The notes beneath the pieces are model-generated. The model made no database searches, was not told the origin of the DNA, and was given only the letters and a program-made list of their open reading frames with translations. This document shows positions 34,558-43,911 of a stretch of DNA of 64,000 nucleotides, piece after piece; the first letter of the stretch is position 1, and each line of letters opens with the position of its first letter. This DNA is from Epilithonimonas zeae (GTDB taxonomy: Bacteria > Bacteroidota > Bacteroidia > Flavobacteriales > Weeksellaceae). The DNA lies in contig NZ_CP075338.1 in the NCBI RefSeq assembly GCF_023278365.1, positions 1 through 64,000 of the forward strand, in the 5' to 3' direction. The position numbers and the translations under genes were made by a program.

Positions 34558-34994
34558 AGAGAAATATTGAAAAAAAGGACTCTAAAATAGAATCTCTTTT
34601 TTATTCCAGAACCGAAAAAATATTGGAAACATTTGAGAAATTTATAAAGAATTGTTCAAATTTCAGTACAGTAATATTATTTTGTATGTGCTAAACCAAA
34701 CGAGTTATGCTTTTAAAATTTAATTGATTTTTTTTGATAAAACATTTTTCTAGTTCTGCCAGATTAACAGATATTTTTTGTAATAAATTTTGACATATCC
34801 ATTAATTTGATTGTATTAAGTTAAGGAAAAATCAAAATATCTAAAAATTAATATTTTTTTTTCTCTAAAATATAAAATTGAATATTCACAACAAATTTTG
34901 GTAAAATATTAAGTGTTTAAATTACATTTTTTAACACTTTTTGCTCTTAATTTTTGATTTATAAAAAAAAAATAAGATTAATTTTAAATAATTC

Positions 34995-35133
34995 TTATCA
35001 TCATTTACCTTAAGTTATATATTATAAATTTAATATTTTTTAACATCCTAATTCTTTGTTTATTAATAGTTTTAAAATTTATATCATTAAAATAATGATA
35101 ACCTTATCATATAATTGACATAAATCTTATCAT
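34995..35133. promoter_or_regulatory. Candidate operator boxes TTATCAT
   Basis: ATGATAA-CC-TTATCAT at 35095-35110 is a perfect inverted repeat with a 2-base centre. Further single TTATCAT copies are at 34995-35001 and 35127-35133. They lie about 110-250 bases before the Nudix regulator gene; the regulator itself is a plausible ligand (inference). Confidence 0.45.
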
Positions 35134-35206
35134 AAAAAATAGATATGTAAAGTATTGATATATAGTAAGTAATTGAAAATTTATTTTTTTTTATCAATTG
35201 TATTTT

Positions 35207-35214
35207 TATATTTG
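35207..35214 (+). promoter_or_regulatory. -7 box of the xylose operon
   Basis: TATATTTG matches TAnnTTTG and is 28 bases before the ATG at 35242. A -33 element is not clear in the T-rich tract upstream. Confidence 0.4.
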
Positions 35215-35241
35215 TGATGTTACGTAAATGTTAACAGGCAA

Positions 35242-35967
35242 ATGAATCCAAATTTCATTCATACTTATTTATCTGTGGACTGTGTAGTCTTTGGTTTTGA
35301 TTTTGAGAATAAACTTAACATTCTCTTGGTGCAACGCCACGTGGAAGATATTCCTGTAGAACAACAGAAAAAATTACCTGGCAGCCTTATCTATAGTAAT
35401 GAGGATGTAGATGATGCAGCAAACCGAGTTCTATTGGAATTGACGGGGATCAAAAAAATGGTTCTGAAGCAATTTAAGTGTTTTGCAGACCCTAATCGTG
35501 CGAGCAATCAAAATGATATCAAATGGATGGGAGAAGAGTACAAACATAATATAGACAGAATCATTACTGTAGCTTATCTTTCATTATGCCGTATTGACCA
35601 TAAAATAAACAGTACAAAGTATGATACTGTAGATTGGCATCCTATAGACAAAGTTCCGCAACTACCATTTGATCACAATAAAATTATAGACGAATCTCTA
35701 ATAGAAATAAGAAAGTGGATCGATTCTGATTTTTCTATCATCTTTGTGCTCCTGCCAAAAAAATTTACAATCAGACAATTGTATCAGCTATATAACGCTT
35801 TGAGTGAGAAGAAAATAGATATTAAGAATTTTCATAAAAAAATCTCCTCATTCAGTTATATCATTCCGTTAGACGAGATAGAAACCAATGTATCGCACCG
35901 TGCAGCAAGATATTACAAGTTCGATCCGAAAATCTACAAAAAAACTCAAAATAAATTAATCAAATAA
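35242..35967 (+). CDS. Nudix-family transcriptional regulator (NrtR/AraR-like) of pentose use
   Basis: A 241-residue cytoplasmic protein with a Nudix-like N-terminal half (about 8-145: VDCVVFGFDFENKLNILLVQR, KLPGSLIYSNEDVDDAANRVL, GEEYKHNIDRIITVAYLSL, VDWHPIDKVPQLPFDH) and a winged-helix C-terminal half (about 165-235: FTIRQLYQLYNALSEKKIDIKNFHKKI). The Nudix box residues are degenerate, as expected for members that bind a sugar instead of hydrolysing nucleotides, like Bacteroides AraR. It begins the run regulator-xylB-xylA, so it most likely responds to xylose or a derivative. TTATCAT boxes upstream are candidate sites. The ligand is inference. Confidence 0.82.
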   Translation: MNPNFIHTYLSVDCVVFGFDFENKLNILLVQRHVEDIPVEQQKKLPGSLIYSNEDVDDAANRVLLELTGIKKMVLKQFKCFADPNRASNQNDIKWMGEEYKHNIDRIITVAYLSLCRIDHKINSTKYDTVDWHPIDKVPQLPFDHNKIIDESLIEIRKWIDSDFSIIFVLLPKKFTIRQLYQLYNALSEKKIDIKNFHKKISSFSYIIPLDEIETNVSHRAARYYKFDPKIYKKTQNKLIK

Positions 35968-35985
35968 AATAAGTCTCAAAATAAA

Positions 35986-37470
35986 ATGTATTTATTAGGA
36001 TTCGATATCGGCAGTTCATCTGTAAAAGTTTGTCTTATTGAGGCATCCAGCGGCAAAGTCATTGCATCTGATTTTTCTCCTAAAAAAGAGATGAAGATCA
36101 TTGCAGAACAACCGGGATGGGCAGAGCAAAATCCTTCCGATTGGTGGACTAATCTTAAACTGGCGCATCAGTCTGTAATGTCTCACGCAAATATTGAGCC
36201 AGAAGATATCAAGGGAATCGGGATTACTTGGCAGATGCACGGATTGATTTTGGTAGATAAAGATCAGAATGTTCTCCGTCCTTCCATCATCTGGTGTGAC
36301 AGCCGCGCAGTTCCTTATGGCGAAAAAGCGTTTAAAGAAATTGGCGAAGAAAAATGTTTGTCTCACCTTTTAAACTCACCAGGGAATTTTACAGCTTCCA
36401 AATTGGCTTGGGTTAAGGAAAATGAGCCGGAGCTTTTTGATAAGATTGATAAAATAATGTTGCCGGGAGATTACATCGCAATGAAACTTTCCGGCGAAAT
36501 TGGAATTACTGTAGAAGGACTTTCCGAAGGGATTTTCTGGGATTTTAAAAACAATTGTATCTCCGAAGATGTTATTAATTATTACGGAATTCCGAAGAGC
36601 TTCTTTCCAGAGATCGTTCCAACATTTGGAATTCAGTCTACTGTTTCTTTATCTGCAGCAGAAGAATTAGGATTAAAAGAAGGAACTCCAATTTCGTACA
36701 GAGCCGGAGACCAGCCGAATAATGCATTATCGCTTAATGTTTTCAATCCGGGAGAAATTGCTTCCACAGCAGGAACTTCAGGCGTTGTTTACGGCGTTTT
36801 GGATAAGTTGGATTATGATAAATTATCAAGAGTTAATACGTTCGCACACGTCAATCATACAGAGGAGCAGATGAGATTGGGCGTTTTACTTTGCATCAAC
36901 GGAACAGGAATTCTTAATTCTTGGTTGAAGCACAACTTCGCAACTTCATTATCATCTTATGGCGATATGAATGAGTTAGCTTCACTTTCTCCGATCGGTT
37001 CGAAAGGTTTGAGCATTATTCCATTTGGGAACGGTGCCGAAAGAGTTTTAGAAAATAAAGATACTAGATGTTCAATCCACGGAATTAATTTTAATATTCA
37101 TTCAAAAGGTGATGTTCTTCGCGCTGCACAGGAAGCCATCGTTTTTTCTTATGAATATGGGATGAACATTATGAGAGATATGGGAATGAACATCAATGTC
37201 ATCCGTGCCGGGAATGCCAATATGTTTTTAAGTTCCATTTTCCGCCAGTCATTGGCGAGTGTGAGCAATGCAACAATTGAACTGTTTGATACAGACGGAG
37301 CAGTTGGTGCCGCAAGAGCTGCAGGAATGGGAATCGGTTTTTATGCAGATTCCAAAGAAGCATTTTCCTCGTTAGAAAAAATCACTGTTATAGAGCCTGA
37401 ACACGAAAAAAGAGAACAATACCTGGAAGCCTATGAGAGGTGGAAAGATCATCTTCAAGAAATAATTTAA
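35986..37470 (+). CDS. xylB: Xylulokinase
   Basis: FGGY-family sugar kinase of 494 residues that phosphorylates D-xylulose to xylulose 5-phosphate for the pentose phosphate pathway. The N-terminal ATPase strand is MYLLGFDIGSSSVKVCLIE; the substrate region has WAEQNPSDWW and GITWQMHGLILVDKD, and the catalytic base is D242 in RAGDQPNNA, followed by ASTAGTSGVVYG. The FGGY signature region near the C-terminus is ELFDTDGAVGAARAAGMGIGF. Lies 18 bases after the Nudix regulator and 109 bases before xylA, which supports xylulose over other FGGY substrates. Confidence 0.93.
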   Translation: MYLLGFDIGSSSVKVCLIEASSGKVIASDFSPKKEMKIIAEQPGWAEQNPSDWWTNLKLAHQSVMSHANIEPEDIKGIGITWQMHGLILVDKDQNVLRPSIIWCDSRAVPYGEKAFKEIGEEKCLSHLLNSPGNFTASKLAWVKENEPELFDKIDKIMLPGDYIAMKLSGEIGITVEGLSEGIFWDFKNNCISEDVINYYGIPKSFFPEIVPTFGIQSTVSLSAAEELGLKEGTPISYRAGDQPNNALSLNVFNPGEIASTAGTSGVVYGVLDKLDYDKLSRVNTFAHVNHTEEQMRLGVLLCINGTGILNSWLKHNFATSLSSYGDMNELASLSPIGSKGLSIIPFGNGAERVLENKDTRCSIHGINFNIHSKGDVLRAAQEAIVFSYEYGMNIMRDMGMNINVIRAGNANMFLSSIFRQSLASVSNATIELFDTDGAVGAARAAGMGIGFYADSKEAFSSLEKITVIEPEHEKREQYLEAYERWKDHLQEII

Positions 37471-37579
37471 TCCAAAAAAACATACCGAATTTACATTCAC
37501 TTGCTGGCTCAAAACATCAGCAGGGAAGGGATTCTACAATCAAAATTAAAGTCAATAATTAAAAATAAATTAAATAAAT

Positions 37580-38908
37580 ATGAACATTTCAAAAGAAGCA
37601 AAAGCGTTTTTTCCGGGGGTAGATCAAATCAGATTTGAAGGTAGAGAGAGTAGAAATCCTTTGGCGTTTCGCTATTATGATGCAGATCAGGTTGTGATGG
37701 GAAAACCAATGAAAGAATGGATGCGTTTTGCAATGGCTTGGTGGCACACACTATGTGCAGACGGTAGCGACCCTTTCGGAGGACCTACAATTCACCACCC
37801 TTGGAGCCAGGGAACCGATGCCGTTTCCAAAGCCAAATACAAAATGGATGCTGGCTTTGAGTTTATGCAAAAAATGGGATTCGGATATTACTGTTTCCAC
37901 GACATCGATTTGGTAGATCCTGCAGACAACTGGAGAGATTATGAAAAAAATCTTCAAGCTATTGTAGATTATGCTAAAGAAAAACAATCAGAAACTGGTA
38001 TCAAATTACTTTGGGGAACGGCTAATGTTTTCACGCACGAGAGATATATGAACGGCGCTTCTACCAATCCAAACTTTGATGTTGTGGCTTGTGCAGGAAC
38101 TCAGGTTAAGAATTCTATCGATGCGACGATTGCGCTAGGAGGAGAAAATTATGTTTTCTGGGGTGGAAGAGAAGGTTATATGAGCCTTCTGAATACCGAT
38201 ATGAAGCGTGAAAAAGAACACCTTGCCCGTTTCCTTACCATGTCTCGTGACTATGCAAGAAGTCAAGGTTTCCAGGGAACTTTCCTTATCGAACCAAAGC
38301 CGATGGAACCTACAAAACACCAATACGATTACGATGCAGAAACGGTCATTGGATTCTTGAAAAGCCACGGTTTAGAAAAAGATTTCAAATTAAACCTTGA
38401 AGTAAACCACGCAACATTAGCAGGGCACACTTTCGAGCACGAACTTCAGGCAGCGGTTGATGCAGGAATGTTAGGAAGCATAGATGCCAACAGAGGAGAT
38501 TATCAAAACGGATGGGATACAGACCAGTTCCCAATCGATTATTTTGAGCTGGCTCAGGCTTGGTTGGTAATTCTTCCAAGTGGAGGTTTAGGTTCAGGAG
38601 GAGTCAACTTCGATGCAAAAATCCGTCGTAATTCTGTAGATGCAGATGATCTTTTCATCGCTCACGTTGCAGGTATGGATGCTTTTGCAAAAGGACTTTT
38701 GGTAGCAGCAGATATTCTTGAGAATTCGGATTACAACAAATTGAGAACAGATAGATATTCATCATTTGATAGCGGAAATGGGAAAGCATTTGAAGAAGGC
38801 AGATTGACTCTGCAGGATCTTCAGAAAATTGCCCACGAATCTGGAGAACCTTTGCCAAAAAGTGGTAAACAGGAACTTTTCGAGGCTATCGTGAATATGT
38901 ATATCTAA
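37580..38908 (+). CDS. xylA: Xylose isomerase
   Basis: Converts D-xylose to D-xylulose in the cytoplasm. The 442-residue length and sequence fit the long class II type found in E. coli and Bacteroidota. The catalytic pair is H107 and D110 in [11 protein letters not shown]; metal-site segments are [36 protein letters not shown] and [18 protein letters not shown]. The conserved [16 protein letters not shown] is present. The gene follows xylB and precedes the SusC gene by 84 bases containing an inverted repeat. Confidence 0.96.
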   Translation: MNISKEAKAFFPGVDQIRFEGRESRNPLAFRYYDADQVVMGKPMKEWMRFAMAWWHTLCADGSDPFGGPTIHHPWSQGTDAVSKAKYKMDAGFEFMQKMGFGYYCFHDIDLVDPADNWRDYEKNLQAIVDYAKEKQSETGIKLLWGTANVFTHERYMNGASTNPNFDVVACAGTQVKNSIDATIALGGENYVFWGGREGYMSLLNTDMKREKEHLARFLTMSRDYARSQGFQGTFLIEPKPMEPTKHQYDYDAETVIGFLKSHGLEKDFKLNLEVNHATLAGHTFEHELQAAVDAGMLGSIDANRGDYQNGWDTDQFPIDYFELAQAWLVILPSGGLGSGGVNFDAKIRRNSVDADDLFIAHVAGMDAFAKGLLVAADILENSDYNKLRTDRYSSFDSGNGKAFEEGRLTLQDLQKIAHESGEPLPKSGKQELFEAIVNMYI

Positions 38909-38914
38909 AATTAT

Positions 38915-38965
38915 ATAAGAAAGTTAATCCAATCTCAACAGCGGAGACTCAAAAAACTTTCTTAT
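38915..38965. repeat. Perfect 11-bp inverted repeat between xylA and susC
   Basis: ATAAGAAAGTT at 38915-38925 and AACTTTCTTAT at 38955-38965, 29 bases apart. There is no T-run after it. It could set the xylA/susC expression ratio through RNA folding or be an operator. Confidence 0.5.
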
Positions 38966-38992
38966 CAAACTAACACATTAAACATAATAATT

Positions 38993-41869
38993 ATGAATCT
39001 ATTTCATTTAAGTAAAACCAATAGAGCGGCATTATTTTTTGCGATGACTCTATTACCATCAGGTCTGGCTTACTCACAGAGTAAAAAAGATACTGTACAA
39101 AAGGAGAAGCAGATTGAGGAGGTTGTTGTTATTGGATATGGAACTCAGAGAAAGGAATCAGTAACAGGGTCTGTTGCTACAGTTAAGGGAGATGCGTTGA
39201 GAGAAGTACCATCAGCCAATATCACACAGGCTTTGCAAGGTAGAACTGCAGGGGTGGACATTTCACAAACTTCATCAAAACCGGGTGCAGCAAGCCAGAT
39301 CAGAATTCGAGGAGTAAGATCTTTGACGGGAACTAATGATCCTTTGATCGTTTTAGATGGGATTCCTTTTGTGGGGTCATTAGCTGATATCAGTTCTAAT
39401 GATATCAAAAGTGTTGATATCTTGAAAGATGCATCTGCAACAGCGATTTACGGATCACGAGGCGCAAACGGTATTATCTTAGTAACAACAAATAGAGGTG
39501 CAAAAGGCCAAAAGCCAAGATTCAACTACAATTCTTTTACAGGTGTTCAGACTTTATTTTCTAAATTTCCTATGATGGATGGCCCTCAATTAGCTAAATT
39601 GAGAGTAGATGCCGGGAATACTTTCGCATTGGGAAAGGATGAAACTTTAGATACTAATACTGACTGGCAAAAATTATACTACAGACCAGCAATGATCACA
39701 AGTCATGATATTGGTGTTTCGGGTGGAACAGATGGAGGCAACTATAATGTTGGTTTATCATATTTTAAACAAGATGCTTTAATCCCTTTGCAGAGTTATG
39801 AAAGATTTTCAATGAGAATAGCCTTGGATCAGCAGGTTGGTAAAAATTTTAAATTTGGATTTACAACCAATACAAACTATACTGTATCCGAGGGTAATGG
39901 TGTAGCAGGAGCGCCTACATTGGGATTGTCTCCTTTAGCAAACCCTTACAACCCGGATGGTACTATCAAGAGAACTATCAGTACAGCATCTAACATAGAT
40001 CAATCTTGGGTATATATAAGAAAAACAATTCAAGATTTAGGTGAGAAGTATGTAGATGAAAGTAAGGGGCTTTCTTCGTTTAACAACATATATGGAGAAG
40101 TAAACTTGCCTATTCCTGGTTTGAAATACAGATTGAATGTAGGATTGGATTACATGACTTCCAATAGCGGAAATTATTCTGGTGTAGGTGTATTTAATGT
40201 TAATGCAGCAGCTCCTTCAAGTGCCGGACGAGGAAACAGTCAGACGTACCATTGGACTCTGGAGAACTTATTGACCTATGACAGAACGTTTGGAAAGCAC
40301 AAAATCAATGCTGTCGGTTTATATTCTGCAGAAGGAAATAGAATTGTTAGTTCTTATATGAGTGCTAAAAATGTTCCTTCTGATTTTTTTCAATATTACA
40401 ATCTGGGACAATCTCCACAGGCTGATATATCTGTTAGACCTGAAGATCAGTTTTATCAACAGAGAGGACTTTTGTCCTATATGGGGCGTGCTATGTACAC
40501 ATTTGATAATAAATATATGATAACAGCTACAATCCGTGCAGACGGTTCATCTGTTCTTGCAAAGGGTAATCAGTGGCATACCTATCCTGCAATCTCACTG
40601 GGATGGAATGTTGCTAATGAGTCCTTTATGCAAAATATCAAAGCAATCAATCAGTTTAAATTAAGATATGGATGGGGACAGACATCTAACCAAGCGGTAA
40701 ATCCTTATACAACTATGGGATCTCTGCAAGTAACACCTTATAACTTTGGTGCTGCAAATGCTACAGGCGTTTACATTCTTACAGCTCCTAATGCTGAATT
40801 AGGATGGGAATATTCTAAGACCAATAACTTTGGGATTGATTTTGGATTGTTTAATAATAGAATTACTGGAACTGTAGAATATTATAAAACCAATACGGAA
40901 AAAGTATTGTCTGGAACAATTCTACCTCCATCAGGTGGTATTGGAAGTGTAACAAAAAATATTGGTGAAATAGAAAATAAAGGTTGGGAGGTTTCTCTTA
41001 ATGGTACTATCATAGATAACCCAGATGGTTTTAGCTGGGATGCAGGTGTAAACTGGTATGCTAATAGAAATCAGATTTTAGCTCTATCTTCAGGAACAAC
41101 ACGAGATGAGATCAATAACTGGTTTGTAGGGCATAACATTAATGCAATTTACGATTACCAGAATATAGGTCTATGGCAACAGGGGGATCCTTATCTTAAT
41201 GTATTAGAACCGGGAGGCAATGTAGGGATGATCAAAGTTCTTTATACAGGTGGTTATAATGCCGATGGTACACCTGTAAGAGCGATTGGTACTGCAGATA
41301 GACAAATCATTGATACTGCTCCGGACTGGCAGGGAGGTTTTAATATGAGATTTGCTTACAAAAATTTTGAATTGAGTACAGTAGGAGCTTTTCAGCACGG
41401 TGGTGTTTTAATCAGCTCTATATATGGTTCATCAGGTTATCTTAATAGACTAACAGGAAGAGGTAACAACGTAGATGTAGATTATTGGACTGCTGAAAAT
41501 CCAAATGTAAGATATCCAAAACCTGGAGGAATGATGAGCGGAGATAATCCAAAGTATGGTTCTACACTTGCATACTTCGATGGATCTTATCTTAAATTAA
41601 GAACAATTACACTAGGCTATAATGTTAAAAAGGAGTTTCTAAATGATTTGAAATTGAATAGTCTTAGAATTTACGTTACCATAACTAATCCTGTCGTACT
41701 ATTCTCACCTTACCACAAAGAATCGGGAATGGATCCGGAACCAAATTCTTATGGGAATCAAAATCAAGCGGTTAATAGTAGCCTCCCATACAATAGCCGT
41801 CAATTAATCATTGGAACCAATAATCCATCCACACGTAATTATTTAATGGGAATCAATTTATCTTTTTAA
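38993..41869 (+). CDS. SusC/RagA-type TonB-dependent outer-membrane transporter
   Basis: Imports oligosaccharides across the outer membrane, powered by TonB, with the SusD partner as lid. The 958-residue chain has a signal peptide (about 1-28, ending GLAYSQ), a TonB-box region (QIEEVVVIGYGTQRKESVTGS), the plug (about 50-180: ALQGRTAGVDISQTSSKPGA, IRIRGVRSLTG, LIVLDGIPF, DASATAIYGSRGANGIILVTT) and a 22-strand barrel ending in GINLSF with terminal phenylalanine. It lacks the usual carboxypeptidase-regulatory-like domain between signal and plug, so it is at the short end of the family. susD follows after 11 bases. Confidence 0.95.
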   Translation: MNLFHLSKTNRAALFFAMTLLPSGLAYSQSKKDTVQKEKQIEEVVVIGYGTQRKESVTGSVATVKGDALREVPSANITQALQGRTAGVDISQTSSKPGAASQIRIRGVRSLTGTNDPLIVLDGIPFVGSLADISSNDIKSVDILKDASATAIYGSRGANGIILVTTNRGAKGQKPRFNYNSFTGVQTLFSKFPMMDGPQLAKLRVDAGNTFALGKDETLDTNTDWQKLYYRPAMITSHDIGVSGGTDGGNYNVGLSYFKQDALIPLQSYERFSMRIALDQQVGKNFKFGFTTNTNYTVSEGNGVAGAPTLGLSPLANPYNPDGTIKRTISTASNIDQSWVYIRKTIQDLGEKYVDESKGLSSFNNIYGEVNLPIPGLKYRLNVGLDYMTSNSGNYSGVGVFNVNAAAPSSAGRGNSQTYHWTLENLLTYDRTFGKHKINAVGLYSAEGNRIVSSYMSAKNVPSDFFQYYNLGQSPQADISVRPEDQFYQQRGLLSYMGRAMYTFDNKYMITATIRADGSSVLAKGNQWHTYPAISLGWNVANESFMQNIKAINQFKLRYGWGQTSNQAVNPYTTMGSLQVTPYNFGAANATGVYILTAPNAELGWEYSKTNNFGIDFGLFNNRITGTVEYYKTNTEKVLSGTILPPSGGIGSVTKNIGEIENKGWEVSLNGTIIDNPDGFSWDAGVNWYANRNQILALSSGTTRDEINNWFVGHNINAIYDYQNIGLWQQGDPYLNVLEPGGNVGMIKVLYTGGYNADGTPVRAIGTADRQIIDTAPDWQGGFNMRFAYKNFELSTVGAFQHGGVLISSIYGSSGYLNRLTGRGNNVDVDYWTAENPNVRYPKPGGMMSGDNPKYGSTLAYFDGSYLKLRTITLGYNVKKEFLNDLKLNSLRIYVTITNPVVLFSPYHKESGMDPEPNSYGNQNQAVNSSLPYNSRQLIIGTNNPSTRNYLMGINLSF

Positions 41870-41880
41870 ATTACAGAATC

Positions 41881-43827
41881 ATGATAAAGTTTAATAAAAA
41901 AATAGTTTTAGGAGCAGTCTTCTTTTCAATTTGCTTGAACAGCTGTAACGAGATTTTGGATGAACAACCAAGATCTAACTATACTGTTGATTATTTTAAC
42001 ACAGCTGACGGTGTTAATGCAGGTGTCACTTCATTATATAGAAGTTTAAGACTACTATATGGCAATGGATACTTTATGAGTAATTGTCAGAATGGAACAG
42101 ATGAGTCAACCTGGGCACAAAGTGCTGATGGAAATTTCAAAGAGCTTGACATGTCCGGTCAGGGTAATATTAATGCAGCTACATTTCCAACAAGTATGGT
42201 TTGGGGGTCGATGTTTCCTTATATCAATACGGCAAATGGAATTATAGAACGAGGACCGAAATTTAACGTACCTGAATCTCTAGTTTCTGAAGCAAGATTC
42301 TTTAGAGCATATGATTACTTTCTGCTCGTTCAGACTTATGGTGGTGTTCCCTTAGATTTAGGTGCTGGAGAATTAGCTCTTAATACAAATGCTGTGACAA
42401 CTTCTAAAAGAAATACAGTTCCAGAAGTTTACACTAGAGCAATTTTTCCTGACCTTAAAAAAGCAATCGACAATTTACCTGTGTCACCTAGAGTGACTGG
42501 TGGTGTGACAAAAAATGTTGCAAGATTATTTTTAGCAAAAGCCTATCTTACATACGGATGGTGGTTACAAAATCCTAACAATATTCCTACTTATCCCGAA
42601 ACTTCAAGGACAGACCCTGACGGTCATAATGCTGACTGGTATTTCCAACAAGCGTATGATACCGCAATGACAGGAATCAATAATCCTGGTTCATATTCAC
42701 TTCAGCCAACATTTTATGATGTGAATGTAGGAACAAACGATAGAAATAGCGAGTGTATGCTGTATGCAGACCATACTCAAGCAAGTGCTTTTTACAATGA
42801 ATCAGATCCTGTTGGTTTTGGTTCTGGATGGGCACCCGATAATTTCGCTGCTTGGATGCAGACTTGGAATTACACTAACCTGAAAAGCAGTAGTTCTGCG
42901 ACGACTTGGACAGCGGTAAGCTCTGTGCAACGTGCAGCAACACAGCCACTAGGACGCCCTTGGGTTCGTATGGCTCCGCCGATTGGTGTAATTAAAAATA
43001 CCTTCCAGGATAAAACGACAGATTCCAGATATGACGGAACTTTTGTAACTGCTTATAGAGGAAACTGGGATAAAGCAGGTGTAACGAATTCTGTGTTGTA
43101 CAATGCAAACAGTCTTCCTGTATCTACAGGAGGTGTAATACTTAGTTTTTTAAATGATGACACTCAAACACCTTCTTATCCATCAGATGCTGGACAAAAT
43201 GGTGTTGGTGCAGGAACTTTACCAGGTAGGGCAGATTGGGTAATTGCGCCAAACGGAATCAGTAGAATTGTATATCCGGGATTATGGAAAATAGGAACAT
43301 ACCGTACCGATGATCCTAATGGATTAGGCTATCCTAATGCAGGCCTCACACGTCCGTTTAATGTGGCAAAATTTTCAGAATTTTACTTCATTGCAGCTGA
43401 AGCAGCTGTAAAGGGTGCTTCTGGTACTAAGTCTGCAAGAGAACTAATTAATGTTATCCGTGCAAGAGCAGGGAAATGGAGGTTTAACAATGCGCAAAAC
43501 ACAGCTTTTGTAGCAGACAATAGCGCGGCAATGGTTGCTGCTACTCCTGCGGTTATCAATATTGATTATATTTTGGCGGAAAGATCAAGAGAATATTATG
43601 GTGAATTCTACAGATGGTATGATTTAGTTCGTACTCAGAAGTGGGGAGAATATGCGGCTCAGTATCAGATTGGTGGAGTTGCATATGGAAATCATACACC
43701 ACAGACGGTTAATCGTACAATTCAATTATTCCATTATCTGAGACCTATACCACAAGGTCAAATAGATGCAATGAGCGGTGCGACAGCAGAAGAAAAGGCA
43801 AAATACCAAAATCCTGGTTACAATTAA
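41881..43827 (+). CDS. SusD/RagB-type surface glycan-binding lipoprotein
   Basis: Outer-surface lipoprotein of 648 residues that captures glycans and closes the SusC pore. Lipobox LNSC with lipidated C22, then NEILDEQPRSNYTVDYFNTADGVNAGVTSLYRSLR, the standard N-terminal SusD-like helices. TPR-like regions include ESLVSEARFFRAYDYFLLVQTYGGVPLDL and VARLFLAKAYLTYGWW; the C-terminal RagB block has FAEFYFIAAEAAVKG-like, YILAERSREYYGEFYRWYDLVRTQKW and HYLRPIPQGQIDAM. Paired with the SusC gene. The glycan is inferred from neighbours (xylan-type). Confidence 0.95.
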   Translation: MIKFNKKIVLGAVFFSICLNSCNEILDEQPRSNYTVDYFNTADGVNAGVTSLYRSLRLLYGNGYFMSNCQNGTDESTWAQSADGNFKELDMSGQGNINAATFPTSMVWGSMFPYINTANGIIERGPKFNVPESLVSEARFFRAYDYFLLVQTYGGVPLDLGAGELALNTNAVTTSKRNTVPEVYTRAIFPDLKKAIDNLPVSPRVTGGVTKNVARLFLAKAYLTYGWWLQNPNNIPTYPETSRTDPDGHNADWYFQQAYDTAMTGINNPGSYSLQPTFYDVNVGTNDRNSECMLYADHTQASAFYNESDPVGFGSGWAPDNFAAWMQTWNYTNLKSSSSATTWTAVSSVQRAATQPLGRPWVRMAPPIGVIKNTFQDKTTDSRYDGTFVTAYRGNWDKAGVTNSVLYNANSLPVSTGGVILSFLNDDTQTPSYPSDAGQNGVGAGTLPGRADWVIAPNGISRIVYPGLWKIGTYRTDDPNGLGYPNAGLTRPFNVAKFSEFYFIAAEAAVKGASGTKSARELINVIRARAGKWRFNNAQNTAFVADNSAAMVAATPAVINIDYILAERSREYYGEFYRWYDLVRTQKWGEYAAQYQIGGVAYGNHTPQTVNRTIQLFHYLRPIPQGQIDAMSGATAEEKAKYQNPGYN

Positions 43828-43853
43828 TAATTTCACATTCATATCAATCAAAA

Positions 43854-43890
43854 CAAAGTAGGTGTAAACTTTACACCTGCTTTGTTTAAT
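43854..43890 (+). terminator. Terminator after susD
   Basis: Stem CAAAGTAGGTGTAAA/TTTACACCTGCTTTG with a single mismatch, followed by TTTAAT. It separates the SusCD unit from the hexuronate genes. Confidence 0.75.
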
Positions 43891-43911
43891 AAATAAAATT
43901 ATAGTAAAAGT

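Larger units (their letters stand above)
34558..35241. other. Long AT-rich regulatory gap upstream of the sugar regulator
   Basis: About 680 bases without an ORF. It holds a weak bidirectional hairpin near 34576-34600, three separate TTATCAT-type boxes, one as a perfect inverted repeat, and a -7 box close to the next gene. Base composition is more AT-rich than the flanking coding DNA. Confidence 0.6.

Noticed and set aside
37471-37579. Regulatory RNA between xylB and xylA
   Set aside because: Only a short weak CTGCTGATG-like pairing (TTGCTGGC...CAGCAGG) without conservation evidence; not reported as a feature.
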